This document shows positions 1-7,403 of a stretch of DNA of 64,000 nt, piece by piece (positions within the stretch are counted from its first letter, which is position 1; each line of letters starts with the position of its first letter). A program made the position numbers and the translations under genes. This DNA comes from an uncultured Mycoplasmatota bacterium. Lineage in GTDB: Bacteria; Bacillota_I; Bacilli_A; RF39; UBA660. The DNA is taken from positions 1 through 64,000 of the forward strand of contig USDJ01000002.1 in NCBI GenBank assembly GCA_900553395.1, read 5' to 3'. The notes beneath the pieces were generated by a model. That model was given only the letters and a program-made list of their open reading frames with translations, ran no database searches and was not told where the DNA came from.

Positions 1-388
1 CCATAGGACTGTTTGGCATAGAATTTTGCCAATATTTCTTACTATCTGCAGATTTTGTATATCCTGATGTCTTTAAATTTAAAAATACCTGATACATAGA
101 ATTTTTAGGATCATATACTCTAATTGAATATTGGTCTTTACTTCCTGCTGTAATGACTTTCCATCCCTTTGGTTTCTTAAGAGTAATATCACCATTACTA
201 AAATCTTCAAATTCTATTTGACTTGCCTCTGATTTAACTATTTTAATATTTTTATCTGGATTGTATAGTATTCCTTTACCTTTACTACCACCCTTAGTAA
301 GTAAAATAGTTCCTCCAATAACAACAAGTGCAACGACACCAACTATAATAAGATTTCTTTTTGAAATATTTAAGTTTCCAATTCTCAT
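1..388 (-). CDS. Membrane-anchored hypothetical protein (3' end outside window)
   Basis: Reading from an ATG at 388 on the minus strand, 129 codons stay open to the left edge, so the C-terminus is missing. A GGAGGA ribosome site lies at 401-406, which fixes the start. The N-terminus is short and basic (MRIGNLNISKRN), followed by one hydrophobic segment (about residues 13-31) and then a polar extracellular part containing KPKGWKVITAG. This suggests a single-pass protein with its bulk outside the cell. I do not recognise the family. It is divergent from the HTH regulator at 536, from which it is separated by a promoter and an inverted repeat. Confidence 0.75.
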   Translation of the reverse strand, partial: MRIGNLNISKRNLIIVGVVALVVIGGTILLTKGGSKGKGILYNPDKNIKIVKSEASQIEFEDFSNGDITLKKPKGWKVITAGSKDQYSIRVYDPKNSMYQVFLNLKTSGYTKSADSKKYWQNSMPNSPM

Positions 389-415
389 AATATAGTATTT
401 TCCTCCTTCATTATT

Positions 416-445
416 ATTATAAAGAAAAAAAAGGAATACAACAAT
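416..445 (-). promoter_or_regulatory. Sigma-A-type promoter of the left-edge gene
   Basis: On the minus strand a TTGTTG -35 element (444-439) is followed after 17 bases by a perfect TATAAT -10 (421-416), a short distance upstream of the ribosome site and ATG at 388. Read by eye only. Confidence 0.5.
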
Positions 446-449
446 ATTC

Positions 450-480
450 TTACCATTAAAAACATTGATTTTAATGGTAA
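450..480. promoter_or_regulatory. 12-bp perfect inverted repeat between divergent genes
   Basis: TTACCATTAAAA (450-461) is mirrored by TTTTAATGGTAA (469-480) around a 7-base spacer. It lies just upstream of the -35 region of the regulator at 536 and beside the left-edge gene promoter. An operator for the HTH protein is one reading; a weak hairpin is another, but there is no clean T-run next to it. Confidence 0.45.
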
Positions 481-507
481 AATGTTTATTATACCTTAAA
501 TTTATAG

Positions 508-513
508 TATAAT
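508..513 (+). promoter_or_regulatory. -10 element of the tandem-HTH gene
   Basis: A perfect TATAAT at 508-513 precedes AAGGA (521-525) and the ATG at 536. The -35 region around 485-490 is weak, which would suit a regulated promoter next to the inverted repeat at 450-480. Confidence 0.45.
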
Positions 514-535
514 AAAGCTCAAGGAATGGTGTTTT

Positions 536-2263
536 ATGAATTTTAAAGATGTTTTAAACAAATATTTACAAGAATTAAATTGTTCCCAAAAAAGATTATC
601 ACAAGTATCTTGCCTATCCGAAACAGTCATTAGTAGATACAGAAGTGGTAAAAGAACCCCTAAAAAAAATAGTGAACAAATGAAAAAGTTAACTATAGCT
701 CTTTTCAATATTGCACAAGAAAATAGTGAAAACAAATATTCCCTTAATAAAATAGTAAGCGATTTGGATTCTACTTTACCAAGTGATAATTTTAACTATA
801 CTACATTTAGTAATAATTTAAATACCTTAATAACTTCGCTTGACATAAATACTAATGAAATGGCAAAGTATATTGTATTTGATGCATCACATATTTCAAG
901 AATAAGATATGGCAAAGCTAGACCTTCTAATCCAATAGATTTTTCAAACAAAGTATGTTCTTATATCTTTACAAAATATAAGAACCCAGAAGATATAAAT
1001 AATTTATCTACAATTATTAGATGCAAGAGAAGTGAACTTTCAGAAAATAAATTTTCGAATACTTTGTTTTCTTGGCTAACATGTGAAACAGCGCCAGTTA
1101 AAAGTCAAATATCTAATTTTTTATACCATCTTGACTCGTTTGATTTAGATGATTATATAAAAGTGATACAGTTTAATGAATTAAAGATTCCAAATATTCC
1201 ATTTTACAAAGCAAAAACGAGACGTTATTATGGTATAGAGGAAATGAAACAAGGAGAATTAAACTTCTTTAAAGGTACTATCTTATCTAAATCAAAAGAT
1301 GATATATTTATGTGCAGTGATATGCCTATGGAAGATATGGCTGAAGATATAGAGTTTGGCAAAAAATGGATGTTTGCAATTGCTATGTGTTTAAAAAAAG
1401 GACATCACTTAAATATAATTCACAACGTAGATAGGCCTTTTAATGAAATGATGCTAGGACTTGAAAGTTGGATCCCAATTTATATGACAGGTCAAATATC
1501 CCCTTACTATTTAAAAGATTTAAAAAATAATGTATATAACCATTTCAACTATGTTTCAGGAACTGTTGCCTTAGTTGGAGAATGCGTTAAAGGTTACCAT
1601 AATAAAGGCATGTATTATTTAACAACTAATAAAAATGAAATTAAATACTATAAAGAAAAAAGTGATTTACTTCTTAAAAAAGCAAAACCACTTATGAAAA
1701 TTTATAGAGAAAATAATATAAAAGAATATGAGTTATTTTTAAAAAAAGATAAAAATATATTATGCGATAGAATTCGATACCTTTCATCACTACCAATATT
1801 TACAATTTCAGATGAATTACTGATTAAAATTCTAAAAAGGAATAAGCTAACAAAATCAATTATTGATAAAATAATTAAATATAAAAATGAAGAATTAAAA
1901 TATATGAATAATATTTTAAAAAAGAACAAAATAAACGATTATATTTATATAATTAGAGAAAATGAGTTTAAAAATGATACTCCATCACTTTCATTAAACA
2001 ATTTATTTTTTAACAAAAAAATAAATTACACTTATAAAGAGTATATGGAACATTTGAAACAAACTAATGAATACGCAACAAAAGTAAATAATTATGAAAT
2101 AAATTATGTAGATAACAAGACATTTAAAAATATAACTATAACATTTATTAAAAATCATTATGTAATTATTTCAAAAAGTTCTAATCCAACTATACATTTT
2201 GTTATTGAACATCCTAAATTAGTTGAAGCTATTGAAAACTTTAATCCCCTTGTAAAGGAATAG
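536..2263 (+). CDS. Tandem-HTH regulator-like protein with large uncharacterised C-terminal region
   Basis: 575 aa. Residues about 5-60 look like an XRE-type helix-turn-helix (SQKRLSQVSCLSETVISRYR, then SGKRTP). A second copy at about 85-150 has the same pattern (NEMAKYIVFDASHISRIRYG, then KARPSN). The remaining roughly 400 residues are soluble and unlike a classical sensor domain; a distinctive stretch reads MMLGLESWIPIYMTGQISPYY. Double SxxxISRxRxGKxxP motifs suggest DNA binding through two HTH units in one chain. The role of the C-terminal region is unknown to me. The gene is divergent from the left-edge gene and is followed by a hairpin terminator. It could be an autoregulator acting at the inverted repeat at 450-480; this is inference. 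Confidence 0.7.
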   Translation: MNFKDVLNKYLQELNCSQKRLSQVSCLSETVISRYRSGKRTPKKNSEQMKKLTIALFNIAQENSENKYSLNKIVSDLDSTLPSDNFNYTTFSNNLNTLITSLDINTNEMAKYIVFDASHISRIRYGKARPSNPIDFSNKVCSYIFTKYKNPEDINNLSTIIRCKRSELSENKFSNTLFSWLTCETAPVKSQISNFLYHLDSFDLDDYIKVIQFNELKIPNIPFYKAKTRRYYGIEEMKQGELNFFKGTILSKSKDDIFMCSDMPMEDMAEDIEFGKKWMFAIAMCLKKGHHLNIIHNVDRPFNEMMLGLESWIPIYMTGQISPYYLKDLKNNVYNHFNYVSGTVALVGECVKGYHNKGMYYLTTNKNEIKYYKEKSDLLLKKAKPLMKIYRENNIKEYELFLKKDKNILCDRIRYLSSLPIFTISDELLIKILKRNKLTKSIIDKIIKYKNEELKYMNNILKKNKINDYIYIIRENEFKNDTPSLSLNNLFFNKKINYTYKEYMEHLKQTNEYATKVNNYEINYVDNKTFKNITITFIKNHYVIISKSSNPTIHFVIEHPKLVEAIENFNPLVKE

Positions 2264-2286
2264 CAACTGTAAAAAAATAATATTTT

Positions 2287-2327
2287 AAATGTCTAAGGCT
2301 ATTAATGTAGTTAAGACATTTTTTATT
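2287..2327 (+). terminator. Rho-independent terminator after the tandem-HTH gene
   Basis: AAATGTCT (2287-2294) pairs with AGACATTT (2314-2321) across a 19-base loop, followed by TTTATT. Confidence 0.5.
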
Positions 2328-2740
2328 GAATAAATATTGTCTTATCTATTAAACAAGTCTAATAGATTTTTTCAGTAATTTAATAAATCTCATTTATTTT
2401 ATTTCTTTAAAGTGATACATTGTAATACCAAGAAGAGTTATTAAATTATTAAGTTTATACAACTATCATATAAAAATTATCTTTTTTTTCAGGAAATATA
2501 AATTTTAAAGATCAACTTTGTTTTTATAATATCTTTTTCTTTACTTAATATATTAAACAAAAGGGATATCTTAGCGTCATAATACGCCAAGCACAATCCT
2601 AGCTAAAGAACATGAAAATAACGTTCTATCTCTATTTACTCAGTAGAAACAAAACAATTACAACTATTTACCCTATTTCTAAAATATCTTCTCCATTATT
2701 GAAATAGAAATATGCTAGAGGTATACAAAAAAATATATAA
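2328..2740. other. AT-rich intergenic stretch, no gene seen
   Basis: About 410 bases between two convergent genes. I see no open frame with a ribosome site, no tRNA-like fold and no repeat. Around 2573-2585 there is only a small GCGT/ACGC hairpin. Confidence 0.5.
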
Positions 2741-2771
2741 AAAGAAAACAAATTTTAAAATTTGCTTCTTT
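2741..2771 (-). terminator. Terminator of the surface cluster
   Basis: Directly after the stop of the 2773 gene, minus-strand AAGAAGCAAATTTT pairs imperfectly with AAAATTTGTTTTCTT and runs into a T-rich tail. Confidence 0.5.
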
Positions 2772-2772
2772 A

Positions 2773-3318
2773 TTAATTATCTTCTAATATTATCTGACCA
2801 TCTTTTAGTAGTATATTTGGAAAACTTGCATCAGTAAGCATTATATTTCTAACTGGGGCTTGAGGATTTACTATTTCAACAGTTTCTGTTGATGAAGTCA
2901 TAATAATGGATTTTACAGTATCATCAAACGTATGTCCCCCATCACTTGTAATCTGCTTATAATATATTTCCGTACTTCCTGATGGTGCAAATGGGACATT
3001 ATTAAATACTGCATTTCCATCAGTATCAGTTATTGCCTCATTTCCAGTTACAGTACCTGTACTATCTGTTCTTACAAATTTTGCTCCTACAATTTGAACA
3101 CCAGTAACTTTATCTCCTGTATCAGTTACATGAAGTATTAAAACACCTTTTGCACTTATAGTAAAAGCATAATCATTTGTACCTTCTATTATGGTTACTT
3201 GCTTTGGATTTAAAGTAGATGCATCATAACCTCCTACTACTGCTGTTGCATTATATACTCCATTAACTAATTCAATACTTCCTTTACCATTAGTTATTGA
3301 GATTGTATGTCTTGCCAT
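2773..3318 (-). CDS. Prealbumin-like/Cna-B-type surface protein without signal peptide
   Basis: 181 aa, starting MARHTISITNGKGS. Two beta-sandwich modules are visible. The first (about 1-60) has VNGVYNATAVVGGYD and ends in YAFTISAKG. The second (about 60-145) has VTDTGDKVTGVQIVGAKFVR and DTDGNAVFNNVPF, the pattern of prealbumin-like (Cna-B/SpaA-related) folds. There is no signal peptide, membrane segment or sorting motif. The start is supported by GGAGGG about 12 bases upstream, inside the end of the preceding gene, so translation may be coupled (25-bp overlap). This family occurs in gut Firmicutes beside other surface proteins; how it is exported is unclear. Fold assignment is good, function is inferred. 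Confidence 0.7.
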   Translation of the reverse strand: MARHTISITNGKGSIELVNGVYNATAVVGGYDASTLNPKQVTIIEGTNDYAFTISAKGVLILHVTDTGDKVTGVQIVGAKFVRTDSTGTVTGNEAITDTDGNAVFNNVPFAPSGSTEIYYKQITSDGGHTFDDTVKSIIMTSSTETVEIVNPQAPVRNIMLTDASFPNILLKDGQIILEDN

Positions 3319-3659
3319 ATTATCATTTTCCCTCCTTTAATTTTGATTTTTGGATTATATTTATCCATTAGTATAATTGTAACAAGCTGTTTTTTACTAT
3401 TCGAATTATTATTACTAATATCTATACAATAAACTTCATTCTTTCTAGCTATTAAAGGTATTTTTGTAATCGATAAATTAGAATATATGATTAATTTATA
3501 TACTTCGTTATTACATATTGGTATTTTTATTTTTCCAAAATAATCAGTTTTTCCGTTAAAAACAATTTTATTACATCTATTTATCAATTCAACTTTTAAA
3601 TTGATTAAGTTTATATTATCATTACTACAAAGTTTAATATAAATATAATCATTTTTCAT
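3294..3659 (-). CDS. Small hypothetical beta-sandwich protein of the surface cluster
   Basis: 121 aa with no signal peptide. Residues about 5-75 alternate hydrophobic and polar residues and contain NLKVELINRCNKIVFNGKTD followed by YFGKIKIPI. This is the x-G-K-T-D-x-x-G-K-x-x-x-P pattern of transthyretin-like or carboxypeptidase-regulatory sandwiches, and it matches the architecture of its two neighbours. An AGGTGAG ribosome site precedes the ATG. The 3' end overlaps the next gene by 25 bp. I cannot name a family; it is probably another wall or coat component of the same cluster. Confidence 0.6.
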   Translation of the reverse strand: MKNDYIYIKLCSNDNINLINLKVELINRCNKIVFNGKTDYFGKIKIPICNNEVYKLIIYSNLSITKIPLIARKNEVYCIDISNNNSNSKKQLVTIILMDKYNPKIKIKGGKMIIWQDIQSQ

Positions 3660-3713
3660 ATCTCACCTCATTACAATATATTTTATGAATCTTTTTATTT
3701 TCTTGTAAATACA

Positions 3714-5579
3714 TTATTCTTCAACGCTCCAAACAATTAGGGTAGAATAATCTTCATCTTCTAATAAATCTTTACTAGGCTTTAGAAACAATCCTTTATC
3801 TGTGGAAAATGTAACATTACTAACATTTACATTTCCACCACTATCACTTGATTCATATATTAACTTCTTATTTGTTTTTAAAGATATTTCTTCGTTATTA
3901 AATTTCTTAAAAAATAATGAATCAATTAGCACTTTACCGTTTTTTTCTATCATTGGGTTTATGTAGTTTATATACAATTTCCAATTAGTGCTATTTAGTC
4001 TGCTATCAACTACGGTTACTACTGTTTTATCTTTTTTGGGTAAAATAATTGGACTCTTTGAAGATGGTACCATACTAAGAGGAATATTTTCAGTTACTTT
4101 TAATAAAGTTAATTCCCCTATAAAAGGTACAGTTATTTTTCTCTCAGTAAAACAACTATTTAAACAAGAAGTTATTTTAACTCTTGTGTTATCAAGAATA
4201 GAAGAATCCAAACTTGCTTCGAATAACCCATTTTCATCTGCCGATACTGTTATACTTTTATTATCGTATTCTATTTTAACATTTGCATATGGTATAGTAT
4301 GCCCTGATAAAGCATCTGCAGAACTTGTAATCGGATGAATATTTATTTTATGCAATCCTATTGTTAATATTTTTTTATCTTGAAATGAAAAACTATTTAT
4401 GTCCGATATTGAATTCTGCTCAGTATCAGTAAAATTATGGGATGAAATAATAGTATTATCTTTATTTAGTATTCCCGTTATTTCCGCTAAATTATTTTCA
4501 TTATGCCAATAAAAGGCTGGTGGATCATCAAGACCGCAAGCAGAAGTATAATCAAGAGCATATATCCACATATTTATTCTAGTAAATTTAAATGAAAAAT
4601 TAACAGGATTGTTCGTATAAACTATATTTGCATTTTTAGTATAAATATTTACATATTTAGGATTATCTAGTATAAACTTTTGATTTGTTCCTTTAAAATA
4701 TATATTATAATTATCCGATGGTGTAGTCATATATGTATTTAATATTGAAACACTTGCACCTTCTTTAATTACAAAATCTCCAAATACATTCCACATTGGA
4801 ACTCTTTGATGACTTTTTTCTATAAATGTAAAATTAGACATTTCTTCAATCATAACATTTCTAGCACCATGCGTCGTTGTTTTAGCAAAACCATTTCCTG
4901 TTGTCAAAAGAAATTCGGCTCCATGACCCACCAGCAAATCAAGCCTATTTGTTCCATTCATAAATTCTTTATTAGTTGTAATATTTACTCTACTATTAGG
5001 CATAATTTTAACCGAAGACGGGATTACATCATTTAAGAAAATAACTGGATGTGTGTTTGAACTACTTGTTATTGTAGTAGTACCATCTATTATAATTCTA
5101 TTTGAATCACAAGCTCTTTGAGCCAAAATTCCATTAGTATCCTTCACTTCTATAACAGAATCGATGATTTTAGTACTTCCATAATAATTACTTGAAAGTT
5201 CTATCCCACTAAAACTTATATTATTGTACTCTACTACTACATTAGAATAATTTGGATGAGATGGAACATAAACTACCCCATAGCCATGCGAAGATACTAT
5301 ATTCATATTTTTTAGTACAACTCTTTTATTAGTTGTATTCACCTTTATAACTTCTTCTTCTAAACTCAAATTATTTGTATAAGTGTATTTTACATTGCTG
5401 TAAGTTCCATCAATCGTTACTTCACTTTTATTACTATTTATGGTAAAACCACTTGCTGCAGTAATATCATTTCCTAAATAAACATAGTTGTAATTATTGT
5501 TTTCACTCAATACTTGTTTTAATTCATCATTATTTATAACAACAACTGTATTATCATCTATTACTTGAATAATTATCAC
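3714..5579 (-). CDS. Beta-helix (pectin-lyase-like) adhesin-type protein with WxL-like C-terminus
   Basis: 621 aa. Residues about 20-340 form short repeated strands typical of a right-handed parallel beta-helix (TIDGTYSNVKYTYTNN, VVLKNMNIVSSHGYGVVYV, IIIDGTTTITSS). About 410-500 is a Cna-B-like sandwich (IPYANVKIEYDNKSITVSAD then ENGLFEASLD). The last 110 residues include VVDSRLNSTNWKLYINYIN and end TLIVWSVEE, resembling the two-W layout of WxL surface domains. No catalytic lyase residues are evident, so binding rather than cleavage is likely. There is no signal peptide. The GTG at 5579 is part of AGGTGAT and the ribosome site AAGGAAG sits very close, so the true start could lie a few codons later. 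Confidence 0.7.
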   Translation of the reverse strand: MIIIQVIDDNTVVVINNDELKQVLSENNNYNYVYLGNDITAASGFTINSNKSEVTIDGTYSNVKYTYTNNLSLEEEVIKVNTTNKRVVLKNMNIVSSHGYGVVYVPSHPNYSNVVVEYNNISFSGIELSSNYYGSTKIIDSVIEVKDTNGILAQRACDSNRIIIDGTTTITSSSNTHPVIFLNDVIPSSVKIMPNSRVNITTNKEFMNGTNRLDLLVGHGAEFLLTTGNGFAKTTTHGARNVMIEEMSNFTFIEKSHQRVPMWNVFGDFVIKEGASVSILNTYMTTPSDNYNIYFKGTNQKFILDNPKYVNIYTKNANIVYTNNPVNFSFKFTRINMWIYALDYTSACGLDDPPAFYWHNENNLAEITGILNKDNTIISSHNFTDTEQNSISDINSFSFQDKKILTIGLHKINIHPITSSADALSGHTIPYANVKIEYDNKSITVSADENGLFEASLDSSILDNTRVKITSCLNSCFTERKITVPFIGELTLLKVTENIPLSMVPSSKSPIILPKKDKTVVTVVDSRLNSTNWKLYINYINPMIEKNGKVLIDSLFFKKFNNEEISLKTNKKLIYESSDSGGNVNVSNVTFSTDKGLFLKPSKDLLEDEDYSTLIVWSVEE

Positions 5580-5625
5580 CTTCCTTTATAATAACTTATG
5601 TTAAAAATTAAAATCAAGATAATTA

Positions 5626-5650
5626 AAAAGAATAGAATTTTTCTATTCTT
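5626..5650 (-). terminator. Terminator after the collagen-like gene
   Basis: Minus-strand AAGAATAGAA pairs with TTCTATTCTT and is followed by TTTAATT. It overlaps the stop of the collagen-like gene and separates it from the beta-helix gene downstream. Confidence 0.6.
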
Positions 5651-6791
5651 AATGTATTTTAGTAACATTTAACATCGCATTTGTGCTTCCATTGAATTTT
5701 ATATTAATGTTTTTAGATGACTTAGCATTTAACGTTATAAGATCATTGGGTTGTAATGAACAAATAGTTGATCCACTTATACTATTAATCATTTGTGCAC
5801 TAAATTCACTTGTGGCACTCGTTGCTGGTTGTAATATATTGTTTGCCCTAACAGACATAGTTATAGAACATTCTTCATCTGTTGCTCCACTCAATAAATA
5901 TGATACTAAATAAACTCCATTTTCCTTTATCTTAATAGAATTATCATCTGGATATTCTGTAAGAAATGAAACTCCTTTTTCAGGTAGTGGTATTATTATA
6001 TCTAACCCTTGTGTTAATGCAAGCTGTGTATCAGTCATTGAGTATCTAATTCCATAGGCAGAGACAAACTCTGTTCCTGGAGGCCCTGCAGGTCCTTGTG
6101 GCCCCCTTTCTCCAGTTTCTCCTTTTGGAATTGAAAAAGCTAAATGATGTACCCAATTTTCAAAAGTATCCATAACTGTAGCTGGCTCGCCTGGTTCTAA
6201 AGTTTCTGTTTCATCTATAGCAATATGTTCTGTTCTACCTATTTCTCCCGGCAATCCCTTGGGTCCAATATCTCCTTTGTCACCTTTTTCGCCCTTTGGT
6301 ATCTTAAAGTCTAAAACTACATCTACTGGAGTTCCAGCATTTATAACTTCAGCTTCTTGATTCGGTTCTATTGTTTCTACGTTTCCAATTTGAATAGTAG
6401 ATGGCCCTTGATCGCCCTTTTCACCTTTTATTCCTTGTGGACCTATATCACCTTTTTCACCCTTTGGGCCTGGTATTCCTTGCGGACCATTTTTTCCTTC
6501 CTTACCTTGTTCACCTCTAGGGATTTGAAAATTCAAAATAACATCTTTACTCGTTCCAACATTTTCTACTTTAGCGTTTTCAAATGGCTCTACCGTCTCT
6601 GTAATTCCAATATCAATACTAGAAGGCCCTGGTATTCCTCTTTCTCCCTTGGGACCAACTAAACCTTGCTCACCACGAGGGCCAGCTTCTCCTTTTGGCC
6701 CAGTCGGACCTTGAATATAACAGAATTTATATTTTTTTCTTTCTTCTTCAATTCTTTTTCTTATTCGTTCATAATCACTACAATTATTCAT
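5649..6791 (-). CDS. Collagen-like triple-helix protein with BclA-type C-terminal domain
   Basis: 380 aa. The N-terminal 27 residues are charged and contain two Cys (MNNCSDYERIRKRIEE). Four Gly-X-Y blocks follow at about 28-57, 92-130, 167-186 and 223-239 (GPTGPKGEAGPRGEQG style). Between them lie three copies of a roughly 35-residue module: I-x-x-ETxEPxxxAxVxNxGTxxDVxLxFxIPxGE. The C-terminal 140 residues (AYGIRYSMTDTQLALTQG, ENGVYLVSYLLSG) resemble the trimeric C1q/TNF-like tip of exosporium BclA proteins. There is no Sec signal, as is usual for BclA-type spore proteins. ATG has a GGAGG site at 6795-6800. It probably forms surface filaments; whether on spores or on cells is not decided by the sequence. 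Confidence 0.85.
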   Translation of the reverse strand: MNNCSDYERIRKRIEEERKKYKFCYIQGPTGPKGEAGPRGEQGLVGPKGERGIPGPSSIDIGITETVEPFENAKVENVGTSKDVILNFQIPRGEQGKEGKNGPQGIPGPKGEKGDIGPQGIKGEKGDQGPSTIQIGNVETIEPNQEAEVINAGTPVDVVLDFKIPKGEKGDKGDIGPKGLPGEIGRTEHIAIDETETLEPGEPATVMDTFENWVHHLAFSIPKGETGERGPQGPAGPPGTEFVSAYGIRYSMTDTQLALTQGLDIIIPLPEKGVSFLTEYPDDNSIKIKENGVYLVSYLLSGATDEECSITMSVRANNILQPATSATSEFSAQMINSISGSTICSLQPNDLITLNAKSSKNINIKFNGSTNAMLNVTKIH

Positions 6792-7403
6792 TATACATCC
6801 TCCTTTAATTTTTTTCAGAAATAATTCTCATATTTCAATCCTCTATCTTAATTTATGAAAATATTTTTAAAATGTATAATAAATATGTAATAAAATATCA
6901 AAATCAAAAAGATTATCTATTCTTACAAAAAGATAATCTTTCAAACATTTTGTTATAATTTATTTGATTATTTTGAACTGACTATTTTGTATCATCAAAA
7001 ATTACTACTATCCATAACAATGTTTAAATTTACATTCTTAACCATTTATAGTCTGTGAACAATTATAAACAATGTATTTCATCTATGAATTCTTCTACCC
7101 TATGTCAATATTAATTATAAATTAATCAAATATTAGAAGTAATTAACATATACTTCTTGCTCTTGTTTTTCATCATTATAAGTTTTTAGGATTAAGTTTT
7201 TTAATCATTTGTATGATTTTCAACATATTACACTAAAAACCTGATATAAATAATATTGGATTTATTTTATTAAGAAACTATTTTTATTTTTTCATTCTAA
7301 ATCTTCCACAATATGTTTTTCTACAAGATATATTTCAAGAAAATTACCATTAGCAATTCCAAAACTTTTTACTCGACTAATTAGTTGTTCCCTCATTTGT
7401 TAT
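6792..7403. other. 612-base gap with a hairpin and one micro-ORF
   Basis: An 11-bp inverted repeat AAAGATTATCT/AGATAATCTTT (6908-6918 and 6931-6941) on the minus strand is followed by TTGATTTT and looks like a terminator with no obvious gene before it. A 34-codon minus frame (7396-7292, starting MREQLISRVKSFG) begins 8 bases after the ABC-F stop but has no ribosome site. The rest is AT-rich with no other signal that I can see. Confidence 0.4.

Noticed and set aside
502..735. Minus-strand 77-codon frame starting MFSLFSCAILKR
   Set aside because: It lies opposite the start of the tandem-HTH gene, is rich in Leu/Phe from A/T-biased antisense and has no ribosome site.
3988..4338. Plus-strand 116-codon frame inside the beta-helix gene
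   Set aside because: Antisense shadow; composition and lack of ribosome site do not support a gene.
6357..6662. Plus-strand 101-codon frame opposite the collagen-like gene
   Set aside because: The periodic Phe/Trp/Leu pattern is the mirror of Gly-X-Y codons.
5649..6791. Collagen repeats as a CRISPR-like DNA repeat array
   Set aside because: Repeats are codon-level Gly-X-Y and variable, with no constant repeat and unique spacer structure.
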